39,994 nucleotides of DNA from DASZZY01 sp036260395 (GTDB lineage: Bacteria; Actinomycetota; UBA4738; CALAEC01): NCBI GenBank assembly GCA_036260395.1, contig DASZZY010000077.1, positions 1 through 39,994 of the forward strand, read 5' to 3'. Under the pieces are notes generated by a model. That model was given only the letters and a program-made list of their open reading frames with translations, was not told the origin of the DNA and ran no database searches. The position numbers were made by a program, and so were the translations under genes. Position 1 is the first letter of the stretch, and the number at the start of each line of letters is the position of its first letter. Below are positions 8,864 through 17,611 of the stretch, in pieces.

Positions 8864-10689
8864 ACGGCCGCGCGTCCCGGCGGTGGAGGCGGGTGGGGCG
8901 GTGGCTCTACGACTACCGCTGGACGCTGATCGGGCTCCTGGCGGCCGGCACGTTCGCCCTGGGAGCGGCGGGGTTCTGGATCCACCTGGGGGCCGCCGGC
9001 GAGCCGCGCGCGTTGACCCAGGTCCTGTACCTCAGCCTCCAGCTGTTCGTCATGGACTCCGGGAGCGTGCCGCCCCCGACGCCGGTGGCCCTCGACGCGG
9101 CCCGGTTCCTGGCGCCGGTGGTGGCGTTCTCGGCCGCCATCGGCGCGCTGGGCACCTTCTTCCAGGAGCAGGTCCAGCTGGCCCGGATCCGCAGGAACAC
9201 CGGGCACGTCGTGGTGTGCGGCGCCGGATGGAGGGGCTCGTTCATCGCCAGGCGATTCCACGACGCGGGGTGGCGGGTCGTGGTCATCGAGCACGACGAG
9301 GGCGCCACCGGGCTGGCGGCGTGCCGCGCCGTCGGGATCCCGGTGATCAACGGCGACGCCACCGACCTGGCCAACCTGACCCGGGCCCGGACCGACCGGG
9401 CCCGGTACCTCATCTCGGTCTGCGGGAGCGACGAGGACACGCTCCAGGTCGCCGTGGCGGCGCGCGGGCTGGAGCCGGCCGATCGGGACCTCCGTCCCCA
9501 CCTGCTCCTCCACATGTCGGACCAGCGCCTGGCGGCGCTGGCCCAGACCGCCGCCGGCGACGGCGACACCAGGCGGGTGAAGTCGTTCAACGTGTACGAG
9601 CGGGGGGCCCGCGCCTGGGTGCAGGAGCACCCGCCCTTCAGCCGGGGGACCGACGCGGAGGCCGCGCCGCACCTCCTGCTGGTGGGCCTGGGCCAGATGG
9701 GCCGCCACGTGGCGGCCGAGGCCATCAGGACGTGGCTGGCCACCCGGTGGTCGGACGACCGGCTGGCCATCACCGTCGTCGACCGGGAGGCCGAGCGGAA
9801 GCGCCGCGAGCTGGAGCTGGACTTCCCCGCGCTGGACCGGTTCGCCGACGTCGAGGGCGTCTCGCTGGACACCGGCGACCCCCGCTTCCGGGCCGGGGGG
9901 TTCCTCGACGACGGCCGCCCCCCGATCACCGCGGTGTACGTGTGCATGAAGGACACCACCCAGAGCCTCACCGCGGCCCTCCATCTGCACGAGCGGATCC
10001 GCTCGGCGTCCGTGCCGATCGTCATCCGCACCCAGGAGGAGGCCGGCCTGAGCCGGGTCCTCAGGTGGAGCGCCGACGTCGCCGAGTTCCAGAGCCTCCG
10101 GGCCTTTCCGGTGCTGGAGCGCGCCTGCTCCCCGGACGTCCTGCTGGGCACCACCGCCCTCGACGTACTGGCCCAGGAAGCCCACGCCGCCTACACCCGG
10201 TTCGTCACGGCCCGGGACGGCGCCTCCGGCAACCCCTCGGTCACCGAGTGGGACGACCTCCCCGAGCCCCTCCGGGAGTCGAACCGGCGCCAGGTCATGC
10301 ACATCGGGGCGAAGCTGCGCGCCGTCGGCCGCGCGGTGGCCCCGGCCCCGGGCGGGCCCTCCATGCCGGAGGACGAGCTCTCCCGGGCGCTCGGGGCGCC
10401 GATCCTCTCGGCGCCGGCTGCGGAGGAGCGGGCCCTCACCGAAGAGGAGGTCGAGCGGCTGGCCCGCGTCGAGCACGACCGATGGGTCGCCGAGCGGCTG
10501 TTCGACGGGTGGACGTACGCCCCGGCCCCGAAGGACGTGGCCCGCAAGACGACGCCCGACCTGGCGCCGTGGGAGGAGCTGTCGGAGGACGTCCGTGAGC
10601 TGGACCGGAACGTCGTCCGGGCCATCCCGGCGATCCTCTCCCGGGTGGGGCTCCGCGTGGTGTCCGACCCGCTGGCCGGGCGCGGCTGA
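8860..10689 (+). CDS. Channel-like TrkA-N protein with C-terminal RyR domain
   Basis: 609 residues from GTG 8860, which overlaps the amidase stop. Two membrane helices (about 20-43 and 83-101) flank a hydrophobic loop (LYLSLQLFVMDSG) in the pore-helix position, but the K+ filter TVGYG is absent. A TrkA-N/RCK Rossmann domain follows (VVVCGAGWRGSF, GxGxxG at 121-126; ENGDAT-like INGDATDLANL). A second Rossmann-like unit begins near 275 (LLLVGLGQMGRH). The C-terminus (about 527-600: VEHDRWVAERLFDGWTY, then LAPWEELSEDVRELDRN) matches the RyR repeat of ryanodine receptors, which binds ligands, probably nucleotides, in bacteria. Inference: a ligand-gated membrane conductance or NAD/nucleotide sensor. 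It is followed 20 bp later by a TIR-WD40 gene. Confidence 0.82.
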   Translation: MNGRASRRWRRVGRWLYDYRWTLIGLLAAGTFALGAAGFWIHLGAAGEPRALTQVLYLSLQLFVMDSGSVPPPTPVALDAARFLAPVVAFSAAIGALGTFFQEQVQLARIRRNTGHVVVCGAGWRGSFIARRFHDAGWRVVVIEHDEGATGLAACRAVGIPVINGDATDLANLTRARTDRARYLISVCGSDEDTLQVAVAARGLEPADRDLRPHLLLHMSDQRLAALAQTAAGDGDTRRVKSFNVYERGARAWVQEHPPFSRGTDAEAAPHLLLVGLGQMGRHVAAEAIRTWLATRWSDDRLAITVVDREAERKRRELELDFPALDRFADVEGVSLDTGDPRFRAGGFLDDGRPPITAVYVCMKDTTQSLTAALHLHERIRSASVPIVIRTQEEAGLSRVLRWSADVAEFQSLRAFPVLERACSPDVLLGTTALDVLAQEAHAAYTRFVTARDGASGNPSVTEWDDLPEPLRESNRRQVMHIGAKLRAVGRAVAPAPGGPSMPEDELSRALGAPILSAPAAEERALTEEEVERLARVEHDRWVAERLFDGWTYAPAPKDVARKTTPDLAPWEELSEDVRELDRNVVRAIPAILSRVGLRVVSDPLAGRG

Positions 10690-10690
10690 G

Positions 10691-10699
10691 TGCTACACT
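10691..10699 (+). promoter_or_regulatory. Extended -10 TGC-TACACT before the TIR-WD40 gene
   Basis: TGC followed by TACACT (10694-10699) is an extended -10 element 10 nt before GTG 10710. No Shine-Dalgarno is visible and the -35 region is poor, which the TGn extension could offset. It would give the TIR-WD40 gene its own near-leaderless transcript. Confidence 0.42.
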
Positions 10700-10709
10700 G
10701 CGGCCCCCC

Positions 10710-13469
10710 GTGAGCACGTCAGCGGCACCGACGGGCGACCCCGACCTGTTCATCTCCTACTCTCGCCGGGACCAGGAGTTCGTCCGGCGGCTCCACGACG
10801 CCCTGGCCGAGGAGGGCCGCCGCTCGTGGGTCGACTGGGAGGGGATCCCGCCCACGGCCAAGTGGATGGACGAGGTCCGCTCGGCCGTGGAGCGGGCGCA
10901 GGCGTTCCTGTTCGTCATCACCCCCGACTCGGTCGCCTCCGAGGTCTGCGCCGAGGAGGTCGACCACGCGGTCCGCAACAACAAGCGGCTGATCCCCGTG
11001 CTCCACCGGGAGGTGGACGGCCAGCACGTCCCGGAGGCGGTGGCCGCCACGAACTGGATCTTCGCCCGCGATGGCGACGACTTCGGCGACGCCGTCCGGA
11101 CGATCCTCCGCGCGCTGGAGACCGACCTGGGCTGGGTCCGGGACCACACCCGGCTCCTGGTCCGGGCCATCGAGTGGGACGAGAAGGGGCGCGACCGCAG
11201 CTTCCTCCTGCGGGGGCGCGACCTCACGGCCGCCGAGCAGTGGGTCACCCAGGCCGACGAGCGCACGCAGCCGCAGCCGACCCAGCTCCAGACGGAGTAC
11301 ATCATCGAGAGCCGCCGGGCGGCCACCCGCGGGCAGCGGTACCGGATGGGCGCCCTGGCCACCGCCCTCGTCGTGGCGATCGGGCTGTCGATCTTCGCGT
11401 TCATCCAGCGGGCCCGGGCGGAGCAGGAGGCGGCCATCGCCCGCTCTCGGGAGCTGGCGGCCACGGCGTCCCTCCAGCTCTCGGTGGACCCGGAGCTGAG
11501 CCTCCTCCTCGGCATCGAGGCCGCCGAGGCGGCCCCCACCGCGCAGGCGGCCGACGTCCTCCGCCAGGCCCTCGACCAAACGCAGGTGCTACGGGTCCTC
11601 GAGGGCCACCGCGGGCCGGTCTACCAGGCCCGGTTCAGCCCCGACGGGGCCCGGGTGGTGACCGGGGGGGCCGACGGGTCCGTCCGCGTGTGGGACGCCG
11701 CCACGGCCCGGGAGGTCCTCCGCCTCGACGGGCACACCAGCACGGTCCGCGGGGTGGCGTTCGGCCCGGACGGGACGCGGATCGTCACCGCGAGCGACGA
11801 CGGGACGGCCCGCGTGTGGGACGCGGAGGCCGGCGAGGAGCTCGCCCGGTTCACCGGCCACGGCCGGCCGGTGCTCGGCGCCGAGTTCAGCCCCGACGGT
11901 GAGCGGGTGGTGAGCGGCGGGGCCGACGACGCTGCCCGGATCTGGGATCCCGAGACGGGGCAGGAGATCCGGGCTCTCGAGGGCCACTCGGGACGGGTGT
12001 ACACGGCGGCGTTCGGGCCGGACGGGAGGCAGATCGCCACCGCCAGCGCCGACGGGACCGCCGCCGTGTGGGACGCCCGCACCGGCCGCCGGCGGACGAC
12101 GATCGAGTTCCCGTCGAACATCGAGGCGAACGCGGCTGCGTTCAGCCCCGACGGGGAGCGGCTGGTCGTCGCCTCGGACGAGTCCGAGGTCGGGGTCTGG
12201 GACGCCGACACCGGGGAAGAGGTCCTGACGCTCCGCGGGCACACCGACCTCGTCTACAGCGCCGCGTTCAGTCCGGCCGGGGACCTCGTGGCGGCGGCCA
12301 GCATCGACGGCACGGCCCGGGTCTGGGACGCCCGGAGCGGGCGCAGCCTCTCGGTGCTCCGCGGGCACGGAGCCGACGTCGAGAGCGTGGCCTTCGACCC
12401 GGAGGGCACGCGGGTGGTGACGGCCGCCGACGACGGGACGGCCCGGATCTGGCGGGCCACGGTGGTCGAGGGGCAGCTCCTGGGACGGCACCCGGACACG
12501 GAGGAGGTGTTCGGCGTGGCGTTCAACGCCAGCTTCGACGCAACCGGCCGCCGGGTCCTTTCGGCGAGCGTCAACGGGACGGCCCGCGTGTGGGAGGCGG
12601 CCACGGGGGACGATCTGCAGGTACTCGGCCGCCTCGGCGGCGTGCCCCTCCTGGACGCGGCGTTCAGCCGAGACGGCCGGCGGGTGGTGGCGTCGGGCAC
12701 CGACGGCGCCGCCCGGGTCTGGGACGCGGAGACCGGCGAGGAGCTTCTCCTGCTCCGGGGCCACGACGACTGGGTCCGAGCCGTCGCCTTCAGTGCCGAC
12801 GGCGCGCTGATCCTGACGGGGAGCGACGATCTCCTGGCCAAGGTGTGGGACGCCGAGACCGGGGAGGAGCTGGCGGTCCTGGAGGGACACGACGACTGGA
12901 TCCTGGGGGCGGCGCTGAGCCCGGACGGCAGCCGGGTCGTGACCGCCAGCGAGGACGGGACCGCGCGGCTGTGGGACGCGAGGACCGGCGAGGAGCTCCG
13001 CGTGCTCCGGGGGCACACCGACGCCGTGACGTCGGCCGCCTTCAGCCCCGACGGCCGGCGCGTCCTGACCGCCAGCGAGGACGCCACGGCCCGGATCTGG
13101 GACGCCGGGACGGGCGAGGAGCTCCTCCGGCTGACGGCCCCCCGGCCCCTCCGGGGGGCGGCGTTCAGCGCGGGTGGCCGTCGCGTCGTCACCGCCAGCC
13201 AGGACGGGACGGCCGCCGTGTGGGAGGCCGGCACGGGCGCGCAGCTCGACGTCCTGCGCGGGCACCGGGACTGGGTCTACGCCGCCGAGTTCGCCCCGCG
13301 AGGCAACCGCATCGTCACGGCCAGCGCCGACCAGACCGCACGGCTGTTCTCATGCGAGCTGTGCGTGCCTCTGGAGCGGCTGGTGGAGATCGCCCGCGAG
13401 CGGGCGATCCGCGAGCTGACGCCTCAGGAGCGCCAGCAGTACCTGCACGAGCCAGCGGCTACTTCTTGA
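10710..13469 (+). CDS. TIR-TM-WD40 protein (14 beta-propeller repeats)
   Basis: 919 residues. A TIR domain covers about 11-135: box 1 DLFISYSRRD, box 2 WVDWEGIP, and DSVASEVCAEEVDHAV, where Glu82/Glu83 lies at the place of the NADase catalytic Glu. A helical linker leads to one membrane segment at about 213-232, then a segment (SRELAATASLQLSVDPELSLLLGIEA) shared with STAND-type WD40 proteins, but no NTPase domain is present. From about 292 I count 14 WD40 units (GH...FSPDG...VWD), enough for two seven-bladed propellers; unit 8 has an insertion. The tail (CELCVPLERLVEIARERA, TPQERQQYL) is typical of this architecture. Likely a membrane-tethered sensor whose TIR domain consumes NAD+ or makes a signal when the propellers bind a target. 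It overlaps the convergent RTX gene by 11 bp. Confidence 0.88.
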   Translation: MSTSAAPTGDPDLFISYSRRDQEFVRRLHDALAEEGRRSWVDWEGIPPTAKWMDEVRSAVERAQAFLFVITPDSVASEVCAEEVDHAVRNNKRLIPVLHREVDGQHVPEAVAATNWIFARDGDDFGDAVRTILRALETDLGWVRDHTRLLVRAIEWDEKGRDRSFLLRGRDLTAAEQWVTQADERTQPQPTQLQTEYIIESRRAATRGQRYRMGALATALVVAIGLSIFAFIQRARAEQEAAIARSRELAATASLQLSVDPELSLLLGIEAAEAAPTAQAADVLRQALDQTQVLRVLEGHRGPVYQARFSPDGARVVTGGADGSVRVWDAATAREVLRLDGHTSTVRGVAFGPDGTRIVTASDDGTARVWDAEAGEELARFTGHGRPVLGAEFSPDGERVVSGGADDAARIWDPETGQEIRALEGHSGRVYTAAFGPDGRQIATASADGTAAVWDARTGRRRTTIEFPSNIEANAAAFSPDGERLVVASDESEVGVWDADTGEEVLTLRGHTDLVYSAAFSPAGDLVAAASIDGTARVWDARSGRSLSVLRGHGADVESVAFDPEGTRVVTAADDGTARIWRATVVEGQLLGRHPDTEEVFGVAFNASFDATGRRVLSASVNGTARVWEAATGDDLQVLGRLGGVPLLDAAFSRDGRRVVASGTDGAARVWDAETGEELLLLRGHDDWVRAVAFSADGALILTGSDDLLAKVWDAETGEELAVLEGHDDWILGAALSPDGSRVVTASEDGTARLWDARTGEELRVLRGHTDAVTSAAFSPDGRRVLTASEDATARIWDAGTGEELLRLTAPRPLRGAAFSAGGRRVVTASQDGTAAVWEAGTGAQLDVLRGHRDWVYAAEFAPRGNRIVTASADQTARLFSCELCVPLERLVEIARERAIRELTPQERQQYLHEPAATS

Positions 13470-15138
13470 AGGACTTGATGCCCTTCTTCTTCTTGGCCGC
13501 CAGGTCCTCGAGCTCCTTGATCCGGTCGAGCGCCGCCTGGACGGCCGGCGGGAGCGACGACGCCTCGCAGCGCTCGTTCGGCTTGCTGAGGCAGTAATCG
13601 GTCCCCGCTCCCCCGTCGACCTCGTCCTTCCCGCCCTCGCCGTCCAGGATGTCGCTGCCGCCGCGGCCGAAGATCAGGTCGGGGCCGGGCCCGCCGAAGA
13701 TCCAGTTCCGGGCGCCGTTCCCCAGGATCGTGTCGCCGCTGCCGGAGCCGACGATCGCCTCGATGCCCGCCAGCTCGTCGCCCCCCTCCACGGTCGTGGC
13801 CGAGCGAGCGGCCAGGTCGGCGGTCACGGCCGGACCATCGGAGTAGCTCGAGGTGTCGCTCTTGCCCTTGCCGCCGAAGAGGCCGTCGGCGCCCGGGCCA
13901 CCGTTGAGGTAGTCCCGGCCGCCGCGGCCGTCGAGCAGGTCGTCGCCCTCATCACCGAGCAGCAGGTTCGCGCCACCCGCCCCCCTGAACACGTCGTCGC
14001 CGACCGACCCCAGGATGGCCTCCATCTCGAGGAGCCGGTCCACGTCGCCGCTGAAGTGGTCGGTGGCGGTCTCCGCCGCGAGGTCCGCCTCCACCGGCCC
14101 GGGGTTCGCGATCGTCGCGCCACCCTCCAGGGTCGTCGAGAAGTACGACACCCAGTCCACCCCCGCGCGGCCGTCGAGCAGGTCGTCGCCCGCGTTGCCG
14201 ACGAGGATGTTGTCGCCGTCGTCGCCCACCAGGCGGTCGTCGAAGTGGGAGGCGAAGATGCCCTCGACCGCGACCAGCGTGTCGCTCCCCAGCGTCCCGC
14301 CCGCGGTCCCCTCGTGGAGGTTCACCTGAACGGGCCCCGGCGCCTGGAAGTAGCTCGCGAAGTCTTCGCCCGCGCCGCCGGACATGTAGTCGTCGCCCGG
14401 GCCGCCGTCGACGGTGTCGTTCGCCCGGCGGCCGTAGATCTCGTCGCTCCCCTCGCCCCCGAACAGGCCGTTCTCGCCATCGTCGCCGGAGAGGTAGTCG
14501 TCGAAGTCGGTCCCGGAGACGAGCTCGACGCCGCTGATGGTGTCCGATCCGTCGGCGCCGATCGCCGTCCCACCGGCCAGCGTGACCGCCACCGCCCCGG
14601 ACGCCAGCCCGTATCCGATCGAGTCGATGTCACCGCCGCGGCCGTCGACGACGTCGTCGCCGGGGAACGGGAACAGCCCGTTGTTGTCGGCGCTCCCGAG
14701 CAGCACGTCGTCGAACTCCGACCCGAAGGTGTTCTCCAGGTTGAACAGGGTGTCGTTCCCGTGGGCGCCGGTGGCCGTGCCGGCCGCCAGGTCGACCACG
14801 ACCGGCCCCGGCGCGAAGGCGTAGGCGGTCCCGTCGCCGGCGGCCGGCCCCCCGTCCAGCAGGTCGTCGCCGGGCCCCCCGAACAGGAGGTCGTTCAGTC
14901 CCTCGCCGCCGCAGATGATGTCGTCGCCCTCCACCCCGTCCAGGATGTCGGCGCCGTCCAGCCCCACCATCACGTCGACGCCGGGCGTGCCGGTGATGTG
15001 GTCGTTCCCTGGCGTGCCGACGTGCGTCGCGGTTCGGCCGTGGCACTCCACCGCCGCCCCGGCGAACGGGACCGGCCCGAGCAGGCCGAGGGCCACCGCC
15101 ATCAGGGCAGCCAAGCCGAGCCGCCTCCGGACCCTCAC
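13459..15138 (-). CDS. Secreted RTX-type calcium-binding repeat protein
   Basis: 559 residues from a GTG at 15138 that overlaps the stop of the metallopeptidase gene (GTGA). A signal peptide (about residues 1-29, ending PFAGAA) precedes many nonapeptide repeats of the GGxGxDxLx kind, such as GGPGDDLLDGG, GDDGENGLFGGEGSDEIYG and GGPGPDLIFGRGGSDILDG. Such repeats bind Ca2+ and fold into a parallel beta-roll after export. Between the repeat blocks are recurring units with PGPVxVxLxxGTA and GSDTLxxVExxxGSxFDD. No catalytic domain is visible, and no type I secretion genes are near; the Sec-type signal suggests ordinary export. A Lys-rich tail (AAKKKKGIKSFKK) ends the protein. Confidence 0.9.
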   Translation of the reverse strand: MRVRRRLGLAALMAVALGLLGPVPFAGAAVECHGRTATHVGTPGNDHITGTPGVDVMVGLDGADILDGVEGDDIICGGEGLNDLLFGGPGDDLLDGGPAAGDGTAYAFAPGPVVVDLAAGTATGAHGNDTLFNLENTFGSEFDDVLLGSADNNGLFPFPGDDVVDGRGGDIDSIGYGLASGAVAVTLAGGTAIGADGSDTISGVELVSGTDFDDYLSGDDGENGLFGGEGSDEIYGRRANDTVDGGPGDDYMSGGAGEDFASYFQAPGPVQVNLHEGTAGGTLGSDTLVAVEGIFASHFDDRLVGDDGDNILVGNAGDDLLDGRAGVDWVSYFSTTLEGGATIANPGPVEADLAAETATDHFSGDVDRLLEMEAILGSVGDDVFRGAGGANLLLGDEGDDLLDGRGGRDYLNGGPGADGLFGGKGKSDTSSYSDGPAVTADLAARSATTVEGGDELAGIEAIVGSGSGDTILGNGARNWIFGGPGPDLIFGRGGSDILDGEGGKDEVDGGAGTDYCLSKPNERCEASSLPPAVQAALDRIKELEDLAAKKKKGIKSFKK

Positions 15139-16808
15139 GGCAGCAGCTCCGCCCGGTACCGGTACGGCTGGTCGTTCAGCTTGCCGTGGGCGTTCGTGAG
15201 GACGATCGCCACGTTGGCCACGCCCGCGCGCTCCACCACCGCGTCGCCGGAGGCCTCCAGCGGGACGGCCACGATCTCCTCCTCCGAGGCGTCGGAGCAG
15301 GCCCCCGCCGGGTCCTGGTAGCAGAAGTGCAGGCTGGCCTCCGAGCCCTCCGCCCTGGGCGGGAGGTCGAACGTCAGGCGCAGCGTCGAGCGTCGGTCGC
15401 CCTGCGCGAAGACCGCCACCCCCCGCCGGCTCAGGCGGTCGATCAGGAGCTCCCGCTCGCCGGTGTCATCCCCGGGCGCCAGGACGAAGGCGGCGTCCAA
15501 GGGGGCGAACGCGCCGAGCGCCTGGAAGTACCCCTCGCCCTCCTCGAAGAAGCGCGGGTAGTCGAAGATCCACACGCCGAACTCGGCGAACGCCGCCTTG
15601 AACGGCGTCGACGACGCCGGGTCCACCAGGGGGTCGACCGGCTCGAACCGCTTGACGGCGCGGCGCGTGCCCTTGAGCGCCGAGGGATCGGCGTCGCCGG
15701 ACGGCGCGGTCAGCTTCCACACCTCCCGGATCACGTCCGGCGTCCCGAAGTACTCGGATAGGAACCGCCAGAAGATCCAGGCGCCGTACTCGAAATCCTC
15801 GCCGTCGCCCCCCGCCTGGAAGGCGTTCAGCGGCACCTCCGGCTGGTGGAGCGCGCTGTCCTCGAGGTAGCGGTAGTTGTCGTTCACGTCGTCGTAGACC
15901 TCGTCCTCCATCCAGGTCGCGGTCCCCTCCTTCAGGTACCGGTCCTTGGTGGAGAACTCGTAGGCGAACTGGACCGCGTGGAAGAACTCGTGGGCCGCCG
16001 TCACCCTGAGCGCCGGCTCCCCCGACACGTTGGGCGGCGGGAACTGGCGCAGGTCGAAGTCGTCGTCGAGGACGCAATAGGCGTAGACCCGGTCCTTCTG
16101 GTCGGCGTTGGGCTCGTCGGACGTGCAGTACCCGAACAGCCCGACGGCCCCCACGTCGGCCAGGTAGACGTCGAGCCCCCGGTTCGGGCCCTGCCCGGCC
16201 TGCTTCCCGTCGTCGCGACGCGGGGCCCGGTAACCGTACTCGTTGATCTCCACCTGCCACACGGTCCGCAGGACCTGCTGGGTGAGCTCGACCTGGTCCG
16301 GGACGCCGTCGGCGTCGGCGTCGGCGGGGGGAGGCGCGTCCCTGGTCCGCGACACCCAGTGCAGGCAGAGCTTCCGCTTCTTGCCCGTGGTGGTCCGCTC
16401 CGTCGAGCACACGTGCCGGACGCTCTTGCGCGCCACCTCGTAGCCGTGGCCCAGCGGGTCCGCGTCGCCATCCGGCGGGCGGGCGAAGTACGCGCCCGCC
16501 TCCTCGCGCTCCGGGCCCGACAGCGACGGGAGCGCCTCCGCCAGGTCCTGGAGGATGGCGGTCGCCGCCGGGGGGCGCGGCGCCCGGACGAAGCCGTACC
16601 GCGCCCGGACGTCGCCGAGTCGGAACAGCGTCCGGGCCCGCTCCAGCGCGTACCGCGGCTCGGAGATCTCTCCCTGCCGAAGGGCGCGCGTCAGGCCGTC
16701 GGCCCGCGGGCGCCGCGGGGCCGCCACGGACGAAGGGCCGGCCGAGGCCACGACGGAAGCGGCCAGCAGCAACGCGACGGCCGCGCGCAGCGCGAACGTG
16801 GTCCTCAC
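15135..16808 (-). CDS. Secreted zinc metallopeptidase (MXAN_6640-like)
   Basis: 557 residues. A signal peptide (about 1-29) is followed by a pro-like helical region. A Ca-binding-type loop DADADGVPDQVE at 163-174 resembles a thrombospondin type 3 repeat. The zinc site is His273-Glu-x-x-His277 (AAHEFFHAVQ) with a downstream Glu294 in YLKEGTATWMEDEV, the arrangement of gluzincin-like putative metalloproteases of the MXAN_6640 kind. Cysteines at 134, 148, 228 and 245 could form disulfides. The C-terminal part (about 420-557) is beta-rich. GTG 16808 has a good Shine-Dalgarno (GAGGGGAGAGGG just upstream) and a near-consensus promoter. It is the first gene of an operon with the RTX protein, so protease and Ca-binding protein are probably exported together. 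Confidence 0.85.
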   Translation of the reverse strand: MRTTFALRAAVALLLAASVVASAGPSSVAAPRRPRADGLTRALRQGEISEPRYALERARTLFRLGDVRARYGFVRAPRPPAATAILQDLAEALPSLSGPEREEAGAYFARPPDGDADPLGHGYEVARKSVRHVCSTERTTTGKKRKLCLHWVSRTRDAPPPADADADGVPDQVELTQQVLRTVWQVEINEYGYRAPRRDDGKQAGQGPNRGLDVYLADVGAVGLFGYCTSDEPNADQKDRVYAYCVLDDDFDLRQFPPPNVSGEPALRVTAAHEFFHAVQFAYEFSTKDRYLKEGTATWMEDEVYDDVNDNYRYLEDSALHQPEVPLNAFQAGGDGEDFEYGAWIFWRFLSEYFGTPDVIREVWKLTAPSGDADPSALKGTRRAVKRFEPVDPLVDPASSTPFKAAFAEFGVWIFDYPRFFEEGEGYFQALGAFAPLDAAFVLAPGDDTGERELLIDRLSRRGVAVFAQGDRRSTLRLTFDLPPRAEGSEASLHFCYQDPAGACSDASEEEIVAVPLEASGDAVVERAGVANVAIVLTNAHGKLNDQPYRYRAELLP

Positions 16809-16837
16809 CCCTCTCCCCTCGTCAAGCGAACCGGCTC

Positions 16838-16866
16838 AATATAGGGACCCGCCGGATGTCCGTCAA
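16838..16866 (-). promoter_or_regulatory. Promoter TTGACG-N17-TATATT (metallopeptidase/RTX operon)
   Basis: On the minus strand TTGACG (16866-16861) and TATATT (16843-16838) are 17 nt apart, close to the housekeeping-sigma consensus and among the best -35/-10 pairs in the window. The expected start of transcription near 16831 gives a leader of about 20 nt carrying the purine-rich ribosome site. Confidence 0.7.
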
Positions 16867-16915
16867 GGCCAGGATGACCGCTTCGCTTGGTACGTCCCGA
16901 CGCCGCGACGAAGCC

Positions 16916-17611
16916 TCAGTACGGCAGGACCAGGAAGAACCCGACCGTGGTGTCGAACGGGCCCTCCAGGATGGCCACGATCGGCCCGTTGCTCCACACG
17001 ACGACCTCGTCGTTGGCCACCAACCGGGTGGCGCGAACTCCGCGCTCCCGCAGCTCGCCGACGGTGCGGTAGCCCTGGTTCCGGAGAGCCTGGACGAAGG
17101 CGTTGCGCACGCGGTCGGCGTCGAAGTTCGTCGGGTACGCCTGGAGCAGGTGGATCATCTGCGTGTTGTCCGCGCGGGTGTACAGCGCGGCGATGGCGTC
17201 GACCGCTCCGAGCTCGCTGATGGCCTGGGGGTCGGCGTCGACCCGGATCAGGCGGAAGTTGCCGACCTGCGGCAAGAGCAGGTCCTGGAGCGTGGCCTGC
17301 TGGGTGTCCGGCGGCGGGGCGTCGGGGCTCGCCGTCTCGATGGGGCTGGGGCTGGGCGCGACCGTGGGCGACGGCGTGACGGGCGGTGGCGGTGGCGGCG
17401 GCGGCGGCACGGTCTCCTCGCCCCCGCGGAGCAGGAGGAACGCGACCGCCCCGGCCACCAGGAGGCCGACGCCCCCGAGGATGGCCGCGATCACGCCGCC
17501 GCTGACGCCGCGGCGGGGCGGCGGCGGCGGCGGGGCGCCGTACGCCGGCGTCGTCGGGTACTGGGGAGGGGGCCCGTACGGCGGCTGTCCGGGGGGAGGC
17601 TGCTGGCTCAT
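16916..17611 (-). CDS. Proline-rich single-pass membrane protein, unknown outer domain
   Basis: 231 residues. The N-terminal 35 residues are rich in Pro, Gly, Tyr and Gln (PPPGQPPYGPPPQYP), a cytoplasmic tail seen in many actinobacterial membrane proteins. One membrane segment lies at about 39-62, followed by a Pro/Thr/Ser linker with a run of nine prolines. The outer domain (about 105-231) is a compact alpha/beta unit (FRLIRVDADPQAISELGAVDAIAALYTRADNTQMIHLLQAYPT and VVWSNGPIVAILEG). I do not recognise it; it could be a small ligand-binding or stress domain. Its ATG overlaps the PrsW-like stop, so the two are coupled and probably work together in the membrane. Confidence 0.78.
   Translation of the reverse strand: MSQQPPPGQPPYGPPPQYPTTPAYGAPPPPPPRRGVSGGVIAAILGGVGLLVAGAVAFLLLRGGEETVPPPPPPPPPVTPSPTVAPSPSPIETASPDAPPPDTQQATLQDLLLPQVGNFRLIRVDADPQAISELGAVDAIAALYTRADNTQMIHLLQAYPTNFDADRVRNAFVQALRNQGYRTVGELRERGVRATRLVANDEVVVWSNGPIVAILEGPFDTTVGFFLVLPY

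Noticed and set aside
4777..10476. Long minus-strand frames opposite trxB, the amidase and the RyR gene (671, 796 and 641 codons)
   Set aside because: They lie opposite recognisable genes and have shadow-like composition with no domain motif.
17372..17405. GGC/GGT triplet run as a repeat element
   Set aside because: It encodes the proline run of the membrane protein.
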